Source: Pontibacter ummariensis
GTDB lineage: Bacteria > Bacteroidota > Bacteroidia > Cytophagales > Hymenobacteraceae
NCBI RefSeq assembly: GCF_900188175.1
Contig: NZ_FZOQ01000038.1
Coordinates: 1-37,424, forward strand
Length of the DNA stretch: 37,424 bases
Direction of reading: 5' to 3'
Within the stretch, counting starts at the first letter, position 1; every line of letters starts with the position of its first letter. This document shows, in pieces, positions 24,897 through 33,398 of the stretch. A program made the translations under genes and the position numbers. The notes beneath the pieces are model-generated. The model saw only the letters and a list, made by a program, of their open reading frames with translations. It did not search any database and was not told the DNA's origin.

Positions 24897-25055
24897 TTAC
24901 TTAACTTTCCCTGTGTTTGTGGAGCTTTTTGGGATAGCTGCAGTTGTGCCTGCTTCCTGTACGTGACCAGCCTTTTGGGGTGTTGCTTTGCTTGCTCGGT
25001 CTTGCAGCCACTGTGTTACCTGACGGGGTGTGGCGTAGAGATACATCGGTTCCAT
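24897..25055 (-). CDS. Possible small protein, 52 residues, function unknown
   Basis: An ATG at 25055 opens a 52-codon frame beginning MEPMYLYATPRQVTQWLQDR and ending in a Thr/Ala/Lys-rich tail (TGKVK). The first 20 residues look like a folded helix-forming segment and the remainder like a disordered tail. I do not recognise a family. Support is only the clean frame with an ATG; a chance ORF in a gap is quite possible. Confidence 0.3.
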   Translation of the reverse strand: MEPMYLYATPRQVTQWLQDRASKATPQKAGHVQEAGTTAAIPKSSTNTGKVK

Positions 25056-25114
25056 TTTCTTACAAATTTTGGGGTTGATTTTCTTTTTTCACCCAGAGGA
25101 CGTGTAGCAGATCC

Positions 25115-25318
25115 AAAAGACGCAGGTCCGTTGATTTTTTCTACAGGGAATCGGAATTAGAAATAGAGTAAACAGAAACTTTTGGAGCACTATCCCGGAG
25201 TGTGTCCTGCTTACCCGTTTAAATCTTCTGTTGTAAAAGGTAACTTATGTTTGGGCCCTGAAGCGGGGCCGAAGTGGCACCAGCGCCATGCAAAAGAAAA
25301 AGCGGATCTGCGTCTTTT
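25115..25318. repeat. Imperfect 16-bp inverted repeat enclosing a 172-base insert
   Basis: AAAAGACGCAGGTCCG (25115-25130) faces CGGATCTGCGTCTTTT (25303-25318), 15 of 16 bases complementary. The enclosed AT-rich DNA has no gene. The outline resembles a non-autonomous transposon (MITE), but no target duplication is obvious. Confidence 0.4.
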
Positions 25319-25359
25319 AGCCTTGATCTCCGTCATCAGGTAAACAAAAGAACACAGGT

Positions 25360-25953
25360 ATGAACACAGCACTGTCCTCTTTCATCTTCGGCCTCACCAT
25401 TGCCATATCCATTGGTCCAATAGCCTTGCTTATCATCAACAGAAGCATAAACTGCGGACTGCGTAACGGGGTTCTGTCCGGAGCTGCCGCCGCTTTTGCA
25501 GACCTGACTTACGGGATTGTTTCCTTTTCAGTGGGCTCGGCCCTTTATGTGCTGCTGGAGCATGAAGCCTTGCTCCAGCGCATTGCTTCTGCTGTTCTTA
25601 TTCTGTTTGGTGCTTGGATGCTGCTGGGTGCTATCAGGAGCAGAAACACCCTCCAGCTAATGTCTGATGCTCCTTGCAAGGGTGTGTTTGCCTCTACTTA
25701 CGCCCTCACCATGGCCAACCCGCTGACGATTCTTGCCTTTACGGGCTTCGCCGCGCAGTTTGCCATGACTGATTTCCAAACTATTGTCGTTAATTCCATC
25801 GCTCTTTTTGCAGGCAGCCTGATCATTCAAATCACACTGGCTCTTTTTGGAAGTGCTTTGAGGACGTACATCAGTCATCCAGCAGTCATCTTTTACTTAA
25901 ACATACTCAGTGCTTGCTTGATTATTGGGTTAGGCCTGATGAAGGTGATGTAA
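25360..25953 (+). CDS. LysE/RhtB-family exporter
   Basis: A 197-residue membrane protein of the amino-acid/metabolite exporter superfamily LysE. The N-terminal motif FIFGLTIAISIGPIALLIINRSINCGLRNGVLSGAAAAFADLTYG is the family signature (GP...LI...G...G...G..A..D). Six hydrophobic segments are visible in the expected order, with TYALTMANPLTILAFTGFAAQF in the middle, another LysE hallmark (NP..i). The length is close to the usual 200-210. The substrate (basic or neutral amino acid, homoserine, or other small molecule) is not predictable. It follows a gene-poor gap and is monocistronic. Confidence 0.9.
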   Translation: MNTALSSFIFGLTIAISIGPIALLIINRSINCGLRNGVLSGAAAAFADLTYGIVSFSVGSALYVLLEHEALLQRIASAVLILFGAWMLLGAIRSRNTLQLMSDAPCKGVFASTYALTMANPLTILAFTGFAAQFAMTDFQTIVVNSIALFAGSLIIQITLALFGSALRTYISHPAVIFYLNILSACLIIGLGLMKVM

Positions 25954-26083
25954 CAGGAAAATTTCTACGATTTAGAAGCACCCGCCGTTTTCTGCAAAAT
26001 TGCGTTGTACAAGGAAGCCAAGTTTTGTTATATGTAGCGGTAACAGTTTTAAGCCAAATATATGGTCATGATCTCTGATTTGA

Positions 26084-26302
26084 TTCGCTGTTGAAGTAAG
26101 CAGTAATAGAGATGCAGATAGCAGATTGTTGACTGTGCGGAAAGCCAGGGCTGTAGGGGGCTCAGCAAATCAATTCACCTATTCCAGTTCGCCGGACTTT
26201 GCCACCGTTTACCGCGGACTGTACAAGCTGGTTATAAGTGTGCTGTCAGTATTTGCTGCTGGTTTGCTCTTATTTAAAGTATGGGCAACAAGTGTAAGAT
26301 GA
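26084..26302 (+). pseudogene. Possible fragment of a small membrane protein
   Basis: A 72-codon open frame without ATG. From 26171 it reads QFTYSSSPDFATVYRGLYK followed by a strong membrane helix (LVISVLSVFAAGLLLF) and a short basic tail before TGA. No family is recognised. The absence of an ATG suggests a remnant; translation from the TTG codons at 26126 or 26129 cannot be excluded. It may be chance coding in a 426-base gap between the LysE-type gene and purL. Confidence 0.25.
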
Positions 26303-26320
26303 TACGCTCGTCGTAGAATA

Positions 26321-26356
26321 AGAAAGCCGCCCCATATCAAACGGAGCGGCTTTCTT
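26321..26356 (-). terminator. Intrinsic terminator after purL (possibly bidirectional)
   Basis: AGAAAGCCGC (26321-26330) and GCGGCTTTCT (26346-26355) form a perfect 10-bp stem with a 15-base loop. It sits 25 bases beyond the purL stop. The T-rich flank (TTTCTTATTCT on minus) is modest. Confidence 0.75.
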
Positions 26357-26379
26357 GTTGTAATGTCCTAAAGTAGGGG

Positions 26380-29300
26380 CTATTTTCCGTTAGTTTCGAG
26401 CCACTTTCTAGCGTTCACAAAAGCTTCCATCCACGGCGATACTTCGTCGTGACGGCCTTTCGGGTAATGTGCCCACTGCCACTGCAGGAGCGAGCGCTCG
26501 ATGTGCGGCATCATCACCAGGTGCCGACCTGTTTCATCGCAGATCATAGCGGTGTTATAGTCAGAGCCGTTCGGGCAAGCCGGGTAGCCATCGTACGCGT
26601 ACTTCGAAACAATCTGGTAAGTATCTTCGGTATGCGGCAGGCTAAAGCGACCTTCCCCGTGCGATACCCAGACACCCAGTGTAGTGCCGGCCAGGCTGGA
26701 GAGCATCACCGATTTGTTTTCCTGGATAGTCAGGGACGTGAAGATGCTTTCGTGCTTTCCGCTAGCATTATGCAGCATTTGCGCCTTCTGATCATGCCCC
26801 ATCGTGATGAAGCCCAGCTCCACAAACAGCTGACAGCCGTTACAGATACCTACCGATAAGGTGTCTTCGCGCTTAAAGAAGTTCTCGATGGCGGTTTTTG
26901 CCTTCTCGTTATACATAAAGGCTCCTGCCCATCCTTTGGCCGAACCCAAAACGTCAGAGTTAGAGAAGCCACCCACCGCACCGATGAACTGAATATCTTC
27001 CAGGGTTTCCCTGCCGGAGATCAAGTCCGTCATGTGCACGTCTTTTACATCGAAGCCTGCCAGGTACATGGCATTCGCCATTTCACGCTCGGAGTTACTT
27101 CCTTTCTCGCGAATGATAGCTGCCTTTATTCTTGGTTTAGAAGGATCAATCACCGGCTTCTTCCCATCAAATCCTTCCGGGAATTTGTAGATCAACTCCT
27201 GCTTCTTGTAGTTGTTAAAGCGCTCTTTGGCACTAACCGGGCCGCTTTGCTTGATGTCCAGCAGGTATGATGTTTTAAACCAGGTATCTCTAAGCTGGGC
27301 AATGTCGAAACTATAAGCATCAGCTCCGTTTTTCAGCTCAAGCGTAGCCGTAGAAGTGCTTGTTCCTATTTTGTGGAACGGAACATTGTTGGCCTGTAGA
27401 GTAGCTTCCACATCTGAAGATGCCTGGAACACCACGCCGATGTTCTCAGCGAAAAGTACTTTCACGCTGTCCGCCTCACCAAGCGAGGAAAGATCGATAG
27501 AGGCACCCAGGTTATTGTCGGCAAAGCACATCTCCAGCAGGGTTGTGATCAGACCACCGCTGCCAATATCGTGTCCTGCTTCTATCTTGCCTTCTTTAAT
27601 CAAGCCTTGCAGGGTGTTGAAGGCGTTCTTGAACAACGCAGCATCGGTAATATCTGACGTTTCGTTGCCGATCTTGTTTACTACCTGCGCAAAAGACGAG
27701 CCGCCTAGCTTGTAAGCGTCGTTGGAAAGGTTAATGTAGTAGATGTTGCCACCATCCCGCTGCAACACCGGCTCCACTACATGGCGTACATTACTGCAGT
27801 TTCCGGCAGCTGAAATGATCACCGTACCAGGCGCTATCACTTCCTCGTCCTTGTACTTCTGCTTCATAGAAAGCGAGTCTTTCCCTGTCGGAATGTTGAT
27901 GCCCAGGGCAATCGCAAAGTCTGAACAGGCTTCCACTGCTTTGTACAGACGGGCATCTTCTCCTTCATTCTTCGAGGCCCACATCCAGTTGGCCGAAAGC
28001 GAAACGCTCTTTAAGCCATCCTTTAAAGGAGCCCAAACGATGTTCGACAAAGATTCGCCAATGGCATTGCGGCTACCTGCTGCCGGATCGATCAGAGCTG
28101 AAATAGGGGAGTGTCCAATAGAGGTAGCCACACCTTCTTTACCCTGGAAGTCCAGCGCCATTACTCCGCAGTTGTTCAGTGGTAACTGCAGCGGACCAGC
28201 ACATTGCTGCTTCGCCACGCGGCCGCCCACGCAACGGTCTACTTTGTTGGTGAGCCAGTCTTTACAGGCTACTGCTTCTAATTGTAATACCTGCTCCAGG
28301 TACGTATGCAGCTGGTTTTTGTCGTAGCTTACCGGCTGGTACGATCTGTTAAGGGACTTGTCGGTCATCACCACTTTTGGTGAGCTGCCAAACATGTCGC
28401 TCAGCTCCAGGTCCATTGGCTTTACACCGGAGGATGCTGATTCAAAGGTAAAGCGGTGGTCACCGGTCACATCACCCACGGTATACATCGGAGCACGTTC
28501 ACGGTCCGCTATCTTTTGCAGGGTATCAATATCCTTTTCGCCGATCACCAAGCCCATACGCTCCTGCGATTCGTTACCGATAATCTCTTTCGCAGAAAGA
28601 GTAGGGTCACCTACAGGCAGTTTATCAAGATCTATTTTACCACCAGTTTCTTCCACCAACTCTGAAAGGCAGTTCAGGTGGCCGCCCGCGCCATGATCGT
28701 GGATGGAAACGATGGCATTGTGCTCGCTCTCCACCATACCCCGGATAGCGTTCGCAGCGCGTTTCTGCATCTCCGGGTTAGAGCGCTGGATGGCATTTAA
28801 CTCAATGCCAGTTCCGTGTTCACCCGTATCGGCAGAGGATACTGCTGCGCCGCCCATCCCGATGCGGTAGTTTTCACCACCTAGGATCACAATCTTATCG
28901 CCGGTTTTCGGATGCTGTTTCTGCGCCTGGCTTGCTTTGCCGTAGCCGACGCCACCTGCCAGCATGATCACTTTGTCGTAGCCCAGTTTTCTCGGTGCCT
29001 CTACTGCATCTGCTTTCTCGTCGTGCTCAAACGTTAGAACTGAACCTGTAATTAAGGGCTGTCCGAATTTGTTTCCGAAATCAGTAGCACCGTTCGAAGC
29101 TTTGATCAGGATATCCATTGGCGTTTGGTACAGCCAGTTTCTTTCCTGTGTAGCCTTTTCCCAGGGGCGGTCTTTTTCCAGGCGCGACAGCGCTGTCATA
29201 TACACAGCTGTACCGGCAAGCGGAAGTGCTCCCTGGCCACCAGCCAGCCTGTCTCTGATCTCGCCACCAGACCCGGTAGCGGCACCGTTAAAGGGCTCTA

Positions 29301-30063
29301 CCGTCGTCGGGAAGTTGTGCGTTTCTGCTTTTATAGAGATAACCGATTCAAAATCGCTCACCTGGTAAAAGTCAGGCACATCGGCACGTTTAGGGGCAAA
29401 CTGCTGCACCACCGGCCCTTTCACAAAGGCTACGTTGTCTTTATAGGCCGAAACAATATCGTTCGGATTTGCTTCAGAGGTTTTGCGGATCAGTTTGAAG
29501 AGGGAAGCCGGTTTCTCTTCGCCGTCTATCACAAACTTTCCATTGAAGATCTTGTGGCGGCAGTGCTCGGAGTTCACCTGCGAAAATCCGAATACTTCAG
29601 AATCGGTCAGTGGTCTGCCTAATCTTTCGGAGAGCTGGTCTAAATACGAAACTTCTTCCTCGCTAAGCGAGAGTCCTTCCTGCTTGTTATAGGCGGCAAT
29701 ATCCGTAACGGGCAAAACAGGTTCAGGCTGGATATGAATGTTGTAGATATCCTGATCTAGCCCTTGGTACTTTTGAGAAAGCATCGGGTCATAATCAGAG
29801 AAATCTTCTGCTACGATCTTAAATTCTTCGATCCGGATAATCCCCTCAATGCCCATATTTTGGGTGATCTCCACGGCATTGGTACTCCATGGCGTAATCA
29901 TGGCAGCGCGAGGGCCAACAAAAAAGCCACTCAGCGCAGTTGCTTGCTTTAGAGTGGCGTTGCCGAATAACCATTCCAATTTTTGGATGTCAGTAGAGCT
30001 TAGTTCCCCCTCGCTTTGTAAGGCGTAAACTGTATCAGGCTGGCTAAAAAAGAAGTGAAGCAT
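26380..30063 (-). CDS. purL: Phosphoribosylformylglycinamidine synthase (large, single-chain)
   Basis: This enzyme catalyses the ATP- and glutamine-dependent conversion of FGAR to FGAM, step four of purine synthesis. At 1227 residues it is the fused form with the linker, synthetase and glutaminase domains in one chain, as in E. coli and most Bacteroidota. Visible motifs include the N-terminal PurS-like part, VNSEHCRHKIFNGKF, KAETHNFPTTVEPFNGAATGSGGEIRDRLAGG (ATP/FGAR site), and SIHDHGAGGHLNCLSELVEETGG. The C-terminal glutamine amidotransferase has the nucleophile Cys1074 in SVGICNGCQLF and His1187/Glu1189 in MMPHIER, where the usual MPHPER has Ile for Pro. The gene is monocistronic. Confidence 0.97.
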   Translation of the reverse strand: MLHFFFSQPDTVYALQSEGELSSTDIQKLEWLFGNATLKQATALSGFFVGPRAAMITPWSTNAVEITQNMGIEGIIRIEEFKIVAEDFSDYDPMLSQKYQGLDQDIYNIHIQPEPVLPVTDIAAYNKQEGLSLSEEEVSYLDQLSERLGRPLTDSEVFGFSQVNSEHCRHKIFNGKFVIDGEEKPASLFKLIRKTSEANPNDIVSAYKDNVAFVKGPVVQQFAPKRADVPDFYQVSDFESVISIKAETHNFPTTVEPFNGAATGSGGEIRDRLAGGQGALPLAGTAVYMTALSRLEKDRPWEKATQERNWLYQTPMDILIKASNGATDFGNKFGQPLITGSVLTFEHDEKADAVEAPRKLGYDKVIMLAGGVGYGKASQAQKQHPKTGDKIVILGGENYRIGMGGAAVSSADTGEHGTGIELNAIQRSNPEMQKRAANAIRGMVESEHNAIVSIHDHGAGGHLNCLSELVEETGGKIDLDKLPVGDPTLSAKEIIGNESQERMGLVIGEKDIDTLQKIADRERAPMYTVGDVTGDHRFTFESASSGVKPMDLELSDMFGSSPKVVMTDKSLNRSYQPVSYDKNQLHTYLEQVLQLEAVACKDWLTNKVDRCVGGRVAKQQCAGPLQLPLNNCGVMALDFQGKEGVATSIGHSPISALIDPAAGSRNAIGESLSNIVWAPLKDGLKSVSLSANWMWASKNEGEDARLYKAVEACSDFAIALGINIPTGKDSLSMKQKYKDEEVIAPGTVIISAAGNCSNVRHVVEPVLQRDGGNIYYINLSNDAYKLGGSSFAQVVNKIGNETSDITDAALFKNAFNTLQGLIKEGKIEAGHDIGSGGLITTLLEMCFADNNLGASIDLSSLGEADSVKVLFAENIGVVFQASSDVEATLQANNVPFHKIGTSTSTATLELKNGADAYSFDIAQLRDTWFKTSYLLDIKQSGPVSAKERFNNYKKQELIYKFPEGFDGKKPVIDPSKPRIKAAIIREKGSNSEREMANAMYLAGFDVKDVHMTDLISGRETLEDIQFIGAVGGFSNSDVLGSAKGWAGAFMYNEKAKTAIENFFKREDTLSVGICNGCQLFVELGFITMGHDQKAQMLHNASGKHESIFTSLTIQENKSVMLSSLAGTTLGVWVSHGEGRFSLPHTEDTYQIVSKYAYDGYPACPNGSDYNTAMICDETGRHLVMMPHIERSLLQWQWAHYPKGRHDEVSPWMEAFVNARKWLETNGK

Positions 30064-30083
30064 GCTTGTTTTTTTTCAAGCCA

Positions 30084-30091
30084 CAAAGTTA
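30084..30091 (-). promoter_or_regulatory. Bacteroidota -7 element of purL
   Basis: CAAAGTTA on the plus strand is TAACTTTG on the minus strand, an exact TAnnTTTG match 20 bases upstream of the purL start. No convincing -33 TTTG lies at the normal spacing. The leader would be very short, leaving no room for a purine riboswitch. Confidence 0.55.
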
Positions 30092-30122
30092 CCGTTAAAT
30101 TTTAAAAATTAGGCATGCTGCC

Positions 30123-31183
30123 TCAGGTATAGAGACATTTCTGCTTGCCTTTTCCTGAAACTATGTTTACAAAGCTGTCCAAGCAAAACGAGAGGACAGC
30201 GGGGCAAAAAGAACCGTCAGTAGTGCGCTCTGAAGGCCTGTGAGCTTTCAGGTATTGCCTTGTCTTTAAGCAAGGCCAAGTTGCACGCAACAGAACAGGT
30301 CTTGCTACTGACCGTGCTGTAAGGCTTGCGGGTAACATGGGCAGAAAATAGTCCCCTACCGTAGAGTTGCCTCCCCGTTTTTCCTTAGGTCCAGCGCTAC
30401 ATTTTCCAAGCCATGATGCTTGATGACCTGAAAGCAGGAGTCAGTAAAAGCTTTTGACTTCGGTACATTGCCGTACGAGTTGATCTCTACCACAGCCAGG
30501 CTTGGCTCCGGGTAAAGACGTAGCCGGTGGTTTTGCTTTGTGGCTTTGATTATCAGCTCCAGGAGCTCCTCTTTTGTAATACCCTGCAGTTGCTCCTGCG
30601 CTACTCTTTCCCCTTGCTTAAACGCAATGCTGCTGACAGAACCCCGGTGGCCGTAAAGCCACAGCACGTAACCGAACAGCCGCGGCAAGCTAGCGTTCGC
30701 ATACGCATCCCCGTCAGCTGATACGAGGCTCCTTGTTGATGCTCAGGATCTCATCTCCTCTTTTGATGGTGCCCGCGGAAGAAGGATTGCTCTTGCAGTA
30801 CAGCCTGTTATCGATGGTGGCTATCTCTAAAGGAAAGAAAGTGCCGCCTGCTCGCACATACTCCTCCAAGTCCTCGTTTTTGAGTTCTACGCTTACAGAG
30901 GTGTGCCCGTCTTTGAAACTAGTCACGAAAGGGGCCACCAGCCGATAGAACTCCATCCTGTCCATTGGCCTGTTTATGCTTTTGCTGATTTGCCGGAAAT
31001 GCTCATCAATTTCTGCCTTCTCACAATGGGCATATAGCTTAGAATGGTTTAGCTGGAGTTGCTCAGTAGTTCCAGGTCCTGTTGCAATAGCCGGGGATCA
31101 ATGCCTTGGCCATCGGAAGCAGGACTTTGCGCTAAAACCACGGTAGAGAGCAGGAGGCAGATAAGGCATAACGTTTTTTTCAT
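30123..31183 (-). pseudogene. Frameshifted S41-family peptidase pseudogene
   Basis: The gene begins at ATG 31183 with an intact Sec signal (MKKTLCLICLLLSTVVLAQ). After LLQQDLELLS the reading frame shifts by one lost base near 31065; the new frame gives QLQLNHSKLYAHCEKAEID, then PMDRMEFYRLVAPFVTSFKDGHTSV and a PDZ-like segment ending SSAGTIKRGDEILSINKEP (to about 30715). A one-base gain there leads into DAYANASLPRLFGYVLWLYGHRGSV and then YPEPSLAVVEINSYGN and NVALDLRKNG. In that last motif a run of four G instead of five breaks the frame; the lost frame reads GNSTVGDYFL. The C-terminal part with the catalytic serine is unrecognisable or lost. Periplasmic tail-specific-protease-like S41 family; clearly non-functional. 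Confidence 0.85.
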
Positions 31184-31550
31184 AGTAGCTTAAGTTTAGG
31201 TTCTCTAAAAGTGTTATCAGGGACTACCGTCTTCGGCTGACATGGCCGCTTCCAAATCAGACCGATAAAGGAGTAATGATGATCTCGATAAAGTCTCTTA
31301 AAAGTTTTATAGGGCATGTGCGCGCAGCTAAACATTAAACCCTGGGGCTAAGTGCTGACAAGTTTTCTCGTGGCTTCAAATAAATATTACAGAACAAAGT
31401 GGGGAGTGCTGGCACGTCCTACCCATCTCTGGCTATCCCTGTTTTACAGTCCAGGAAATCGTGAATGCCCCGTTTGCCCTGCTTCTGAATTTGGGGATTT
31501 TATTACATTGGCAGATATTGCAGCATCTCAGTGTATGTATTGGTAACAAG
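31184..31550. other. Divergent intergenic region between S41 pseudogene and Crp/Fnr gene
   Basis: There is no gene here. The frame of the Crp/Fnr gene extends back to a GTG at 31461, but the extra 30 residues are hydrophobic and not family-like. I see no exact TAnnTTTG promoter. Confidence 0.45.
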
Positions 31551-32132
31551 GTGGAAGAACTTCAGAAATTAAAGCAGCTGGTCAGCGCTATTCGTCCTTT
31601 GCCTGAAGCGGATTGGGAGGCTTTTTCTGCTGCCTGGATACCGCACCAAGCAAAAAGAAAAGAAACCCTTACTGCAGCAGGGGAAAAGGAGAACTATCTC
31701 TACTTCGTGGCAGAGGGGGTGCAGCGCGTATATTATTTCGATGACCAGGACCGGGAGGCAACCCTTGTCTTTACCTACGCCCCTTCGTTTGGCGGGGTGC
31801 TCGACGCCTTCATGCTGCAGCAGCCCGCACGCTACTATTATGAGACACTAACGCCTTCTGTTTTCTTAAGGACTCCGTTTCAGGACTTGCAGCGGCTCAT
31901 GCAAACCAGGCCAGCGATTGAAGCCATGATAAGGGAAGGCTTGTCCCATAGTCTGTCAGGCTTGCTGGAGCGCCTTGTTGAGTTGCAGTGCTACACCTCA
32001 GAAGAGCGGTTCAAAAAGCTCCTGCAGCGCAGCCCCCACATTCTGCAGCTTGTTCCCCATAAGTACCTGGCCAACTACCTGGGTATCGACCCCACAAATT
32101 TCAGTAAGCTGCTCAACAAAGTGAGGATCTAA
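31551..32132 (+). CDS. Crp/Fnr-family transcriptional regulator
   Basis: The protein has 193 residues from a GTG at 31551 (VEELQKLKQLVSAIRPL), the start that gives the usual length of Bacteroidota Crp/Fnr regulators. The cyclic-nucleotide-binding fold covers about 20-120: RKETLTAAGEKENYLYFVAEGVQRVYYFDDQDREATLVF, then SFGGVLDAFMLQQPARYYYETLTPSVFLRTP. The conserved cAMP-contacting Arg/Ser pair of Crp is not evident, as in many Bacteroidota members, so the effector is unclear. The C-terminal helix-turn-helix is ERFKKLLQRSPHILQLVPHKYLANYLGIDPTNFSKLL (about 149-188). A perfect palindrome begins two bases after its stop, and the DUF4345-DinB pair follows on the same strand, implying local control. 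Confidence 0.88.
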   Translation: MEELQKLKQLVSAIRPLPEADWEAFSAAWIPHQAKRKETLTAAGEKENYLYFVAEGVQRVYYFDDQDREATLVFTYAPSFGGVLDAFMLQQPARYYYETLTPSVFLRTPFQDLQRLMQTRPAIEAMIREGLSHSLSGLLERLVELQCYTSEERFKKLLQRSPHILQLVPHKYLANYLGIDPTNFSKLLNKVRI

Positions 32133-32133
32133 A

Positions 32134-32151
32134 TCTTGGTATTTACCAAGA
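32134..32151. promoter_or_regulatory. Perfect palindrome, candidate operator for the adjacent Crp/Fnr regulator
   Basis: CTTGGTATTTACCAAG (32135-32150) is a 7+2+7 perfect inverted repeat, extended by one T/A pair on the outside. Crp/Fnr proteins bind two-fold symmetric sites of this size. Its centre is about 44 bases before the transcript start predicted from the -7-like element at 32173, close to a class II activator position. It could also act as a hairpin in a Crp/Fnr-to-DUF4345 readthrough transcript, but no T-tract follows directly. Confidence 0.6.
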
Positions 32152-32172
32152 ATCAGCTTTTTCCGGCGCGCC

Positions 32173-32180
32173 ATCTTTGT
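32173..32180 (+). promoter_or_regulatory. -7-like element of the DUF4345-DinB operon
   Basis: CATCTTTG differs from TAnnTTTG at one base and lies 25 bases upstream of the DUF4345 ATG. No good -33 element precedes it, which fits an activator-dependent promoter with the palindrome upstream. Confidence 0.4.
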
Positions 32181-32205
32181 AACGTTAACTCAAACATAAA
32201 ACGTT

Positions 32206-32625
32206 ATGAAGACACAGCAAATCTTAACCGTAGCCTCTAAGGGCTTTATTCTCCTGTCGGCGCTAGGCCTGCTCTCTGTGAGCACCATGGCCTTTGCGGA
32301 CCCACAGGCTGTTATGGACCTGGTAAATGTGAAACTCACCAACACCGATGCCTTCAGTTCGATCCGGGGCGTGTACGGCGGCGTGGGGCTCACCCTGTTT
32401 ATCAGTTTGATCTACCTGATGCTGCGTGACACGCAGAAAGGACTGGTGTTTTTATGTCTGCTCTGGGGATTTTACGCTTTGTCCCGCACCGTTACAATTT
32501 TTGCAGAAGGATCATTGGGTAGCTTCGGTAACCAGTGGCTGGTAACGGAGTCAGTTTTATTTGTACTGGCTGTTGTATTGGCCTTTGCCTGCAGTAGACC
32601 TGCCTTAACCGGAAAAGCAAACTAA
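32206..32625 (+). CDS. DUF4345 family membrane protein
   Basis: A 139-residue protein with four transmembrane helices (about 12-29, 56-74, 80-98 and 108-126). The pattern MAFADPQAVMDLVNVKLTNTDAFSSIRGVYGGVGLTLFISLIYLML is the DUF4345 hallmark, with the conserved SSIRGVYGG before TM2. The molecular function is unknown. The stop codon lies one base before the start of the DinB gene, so the two are translated from one message, and the Crp/Fnr gene lies directly upstream. Crp/Fnr, DUF4345 and DinB together look like a small stress or detoxification module, but that is an inference from gene order only. Confidence 0.85.
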   Translation: MKTQQILTVASKGFILLSALGLLSVSTMAFADPQAVMDLVNVKLTNTDAFSSIRGVYGGVGLTLFISLIYLMLRDTQKGLVFLCLLWGFYALSRTVTIFAEGSLGSFGNQWLVTESVLFVLAVVLAFACSRPALTGKAN

Positions 32626-32626
32626 C

Positions 32627-33193
32627 ATGAAAGCTGTAAACCAGGGGCAACTGCTGGAAAAGCTCGAAGCTGAAGTGGAGCGGCAACTACAGGAAACGAT
32701 AAAGGTGTTCCAGAATCTTACAGAGGAGGAACTCCTGAAGCCGGCGGCTAACGGAGGGTGGAGTATAGCGCAGTGCCTGGCACACCTCAACAGTTACGGG
32801 GACTATTACCTGCCCCGCATCAAAGCCGGTCTTGAGAGCCAAAGGGACGTGTCCACGGCTGAAACCTATAAAAGCAGCTGGCTCGGCGTTCTCTTCACCC
32901 GGATGATGGATCCTGCAACAGGCAAAAAGAAATACAAGTCCATTAAAGAGCACACACCACCCACAGAATTAGATGCCTATGCTGTGGTAGGCGAGTTTGT
33001 CAGGCAGCAGGAAGCACTTCTAGCATACCTTAGACTTTGCCAGAAGACAGATCTGGGCAGCATACAAATTCCGATCTCTGTTTTGAAGTGGCTGCATCTT
33101 AACCTGGGAGACATCCTGCAGTTTCTGGTGGCCCACAACCAACGGCACATGTGTCAGGCCAGAAAGAGCGTGTTCGCATCTGCCGGCCAGTAA
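32627..33193 (+). CDS. DinB-superfamily protein
   Basis: A 188-residue four-helix-bundle protein of the DinB/YfiT superfamily. The conserved features are NGGWSIAQCLAHLNSYGDYYLP (first metal-binding His, about residue 53) and the C-terminal LQFLVAHNQRHMCQA with two further histidines (about 169-174), the triad that binds a divalent metal. The family includes thiol-dependent transferases and damage-inducible proteins of unknown activity; the substrate cannot be read here. It is the second gene of the DUF4345-DinB operon. No terminator is clear downstream. Confidence 0.87.
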   Translation: MKAVNQGQLLEKLEAEVERQLQETIKVFQNLTEEELLKPAANGGWSIAQCLAHLNSYGDYYLPRIKAGLESQRDVSTAETYKSSWLGVLFTRMMDPATGKKKYKSIKEHTPPTELDAYAVVGEFVRQQEALLAYLRLCQKTDLGSIQIPISVLKWLHLNLGDILQFLVAHNQRHMCQARKSVFASAGQ

Positions 33194-33398
33194 CCCGCTC
33201 ATCACGGACTGTGCTTGCTTTCCTCTTTACTCAAGGGAAGCCGATCAATAGCCGCAGCACAGGTTTTCTACTGCATCAAATTATTTATTTAAACACCAGC
33301 GTGCCTTTCATGTGATGGTGCTTCCTGGAAGGAAGCGTATCGCACATCAAGTTATTACTTACTAAGAAATCTTATATAAACTTCAATAACATTAGAAA

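Noticed and set aside
30064..30122. Purine riboswitch upstream of purL
   Set aside because: The predicted leader is only about 15 bases long; there is no room for an aptamer.
33300..33345. GCTTCC/GGAAGC hairpin before the YceI gene
   Set aside because: The stem is only 6 bp with no T-tract; it is too short to interpret.
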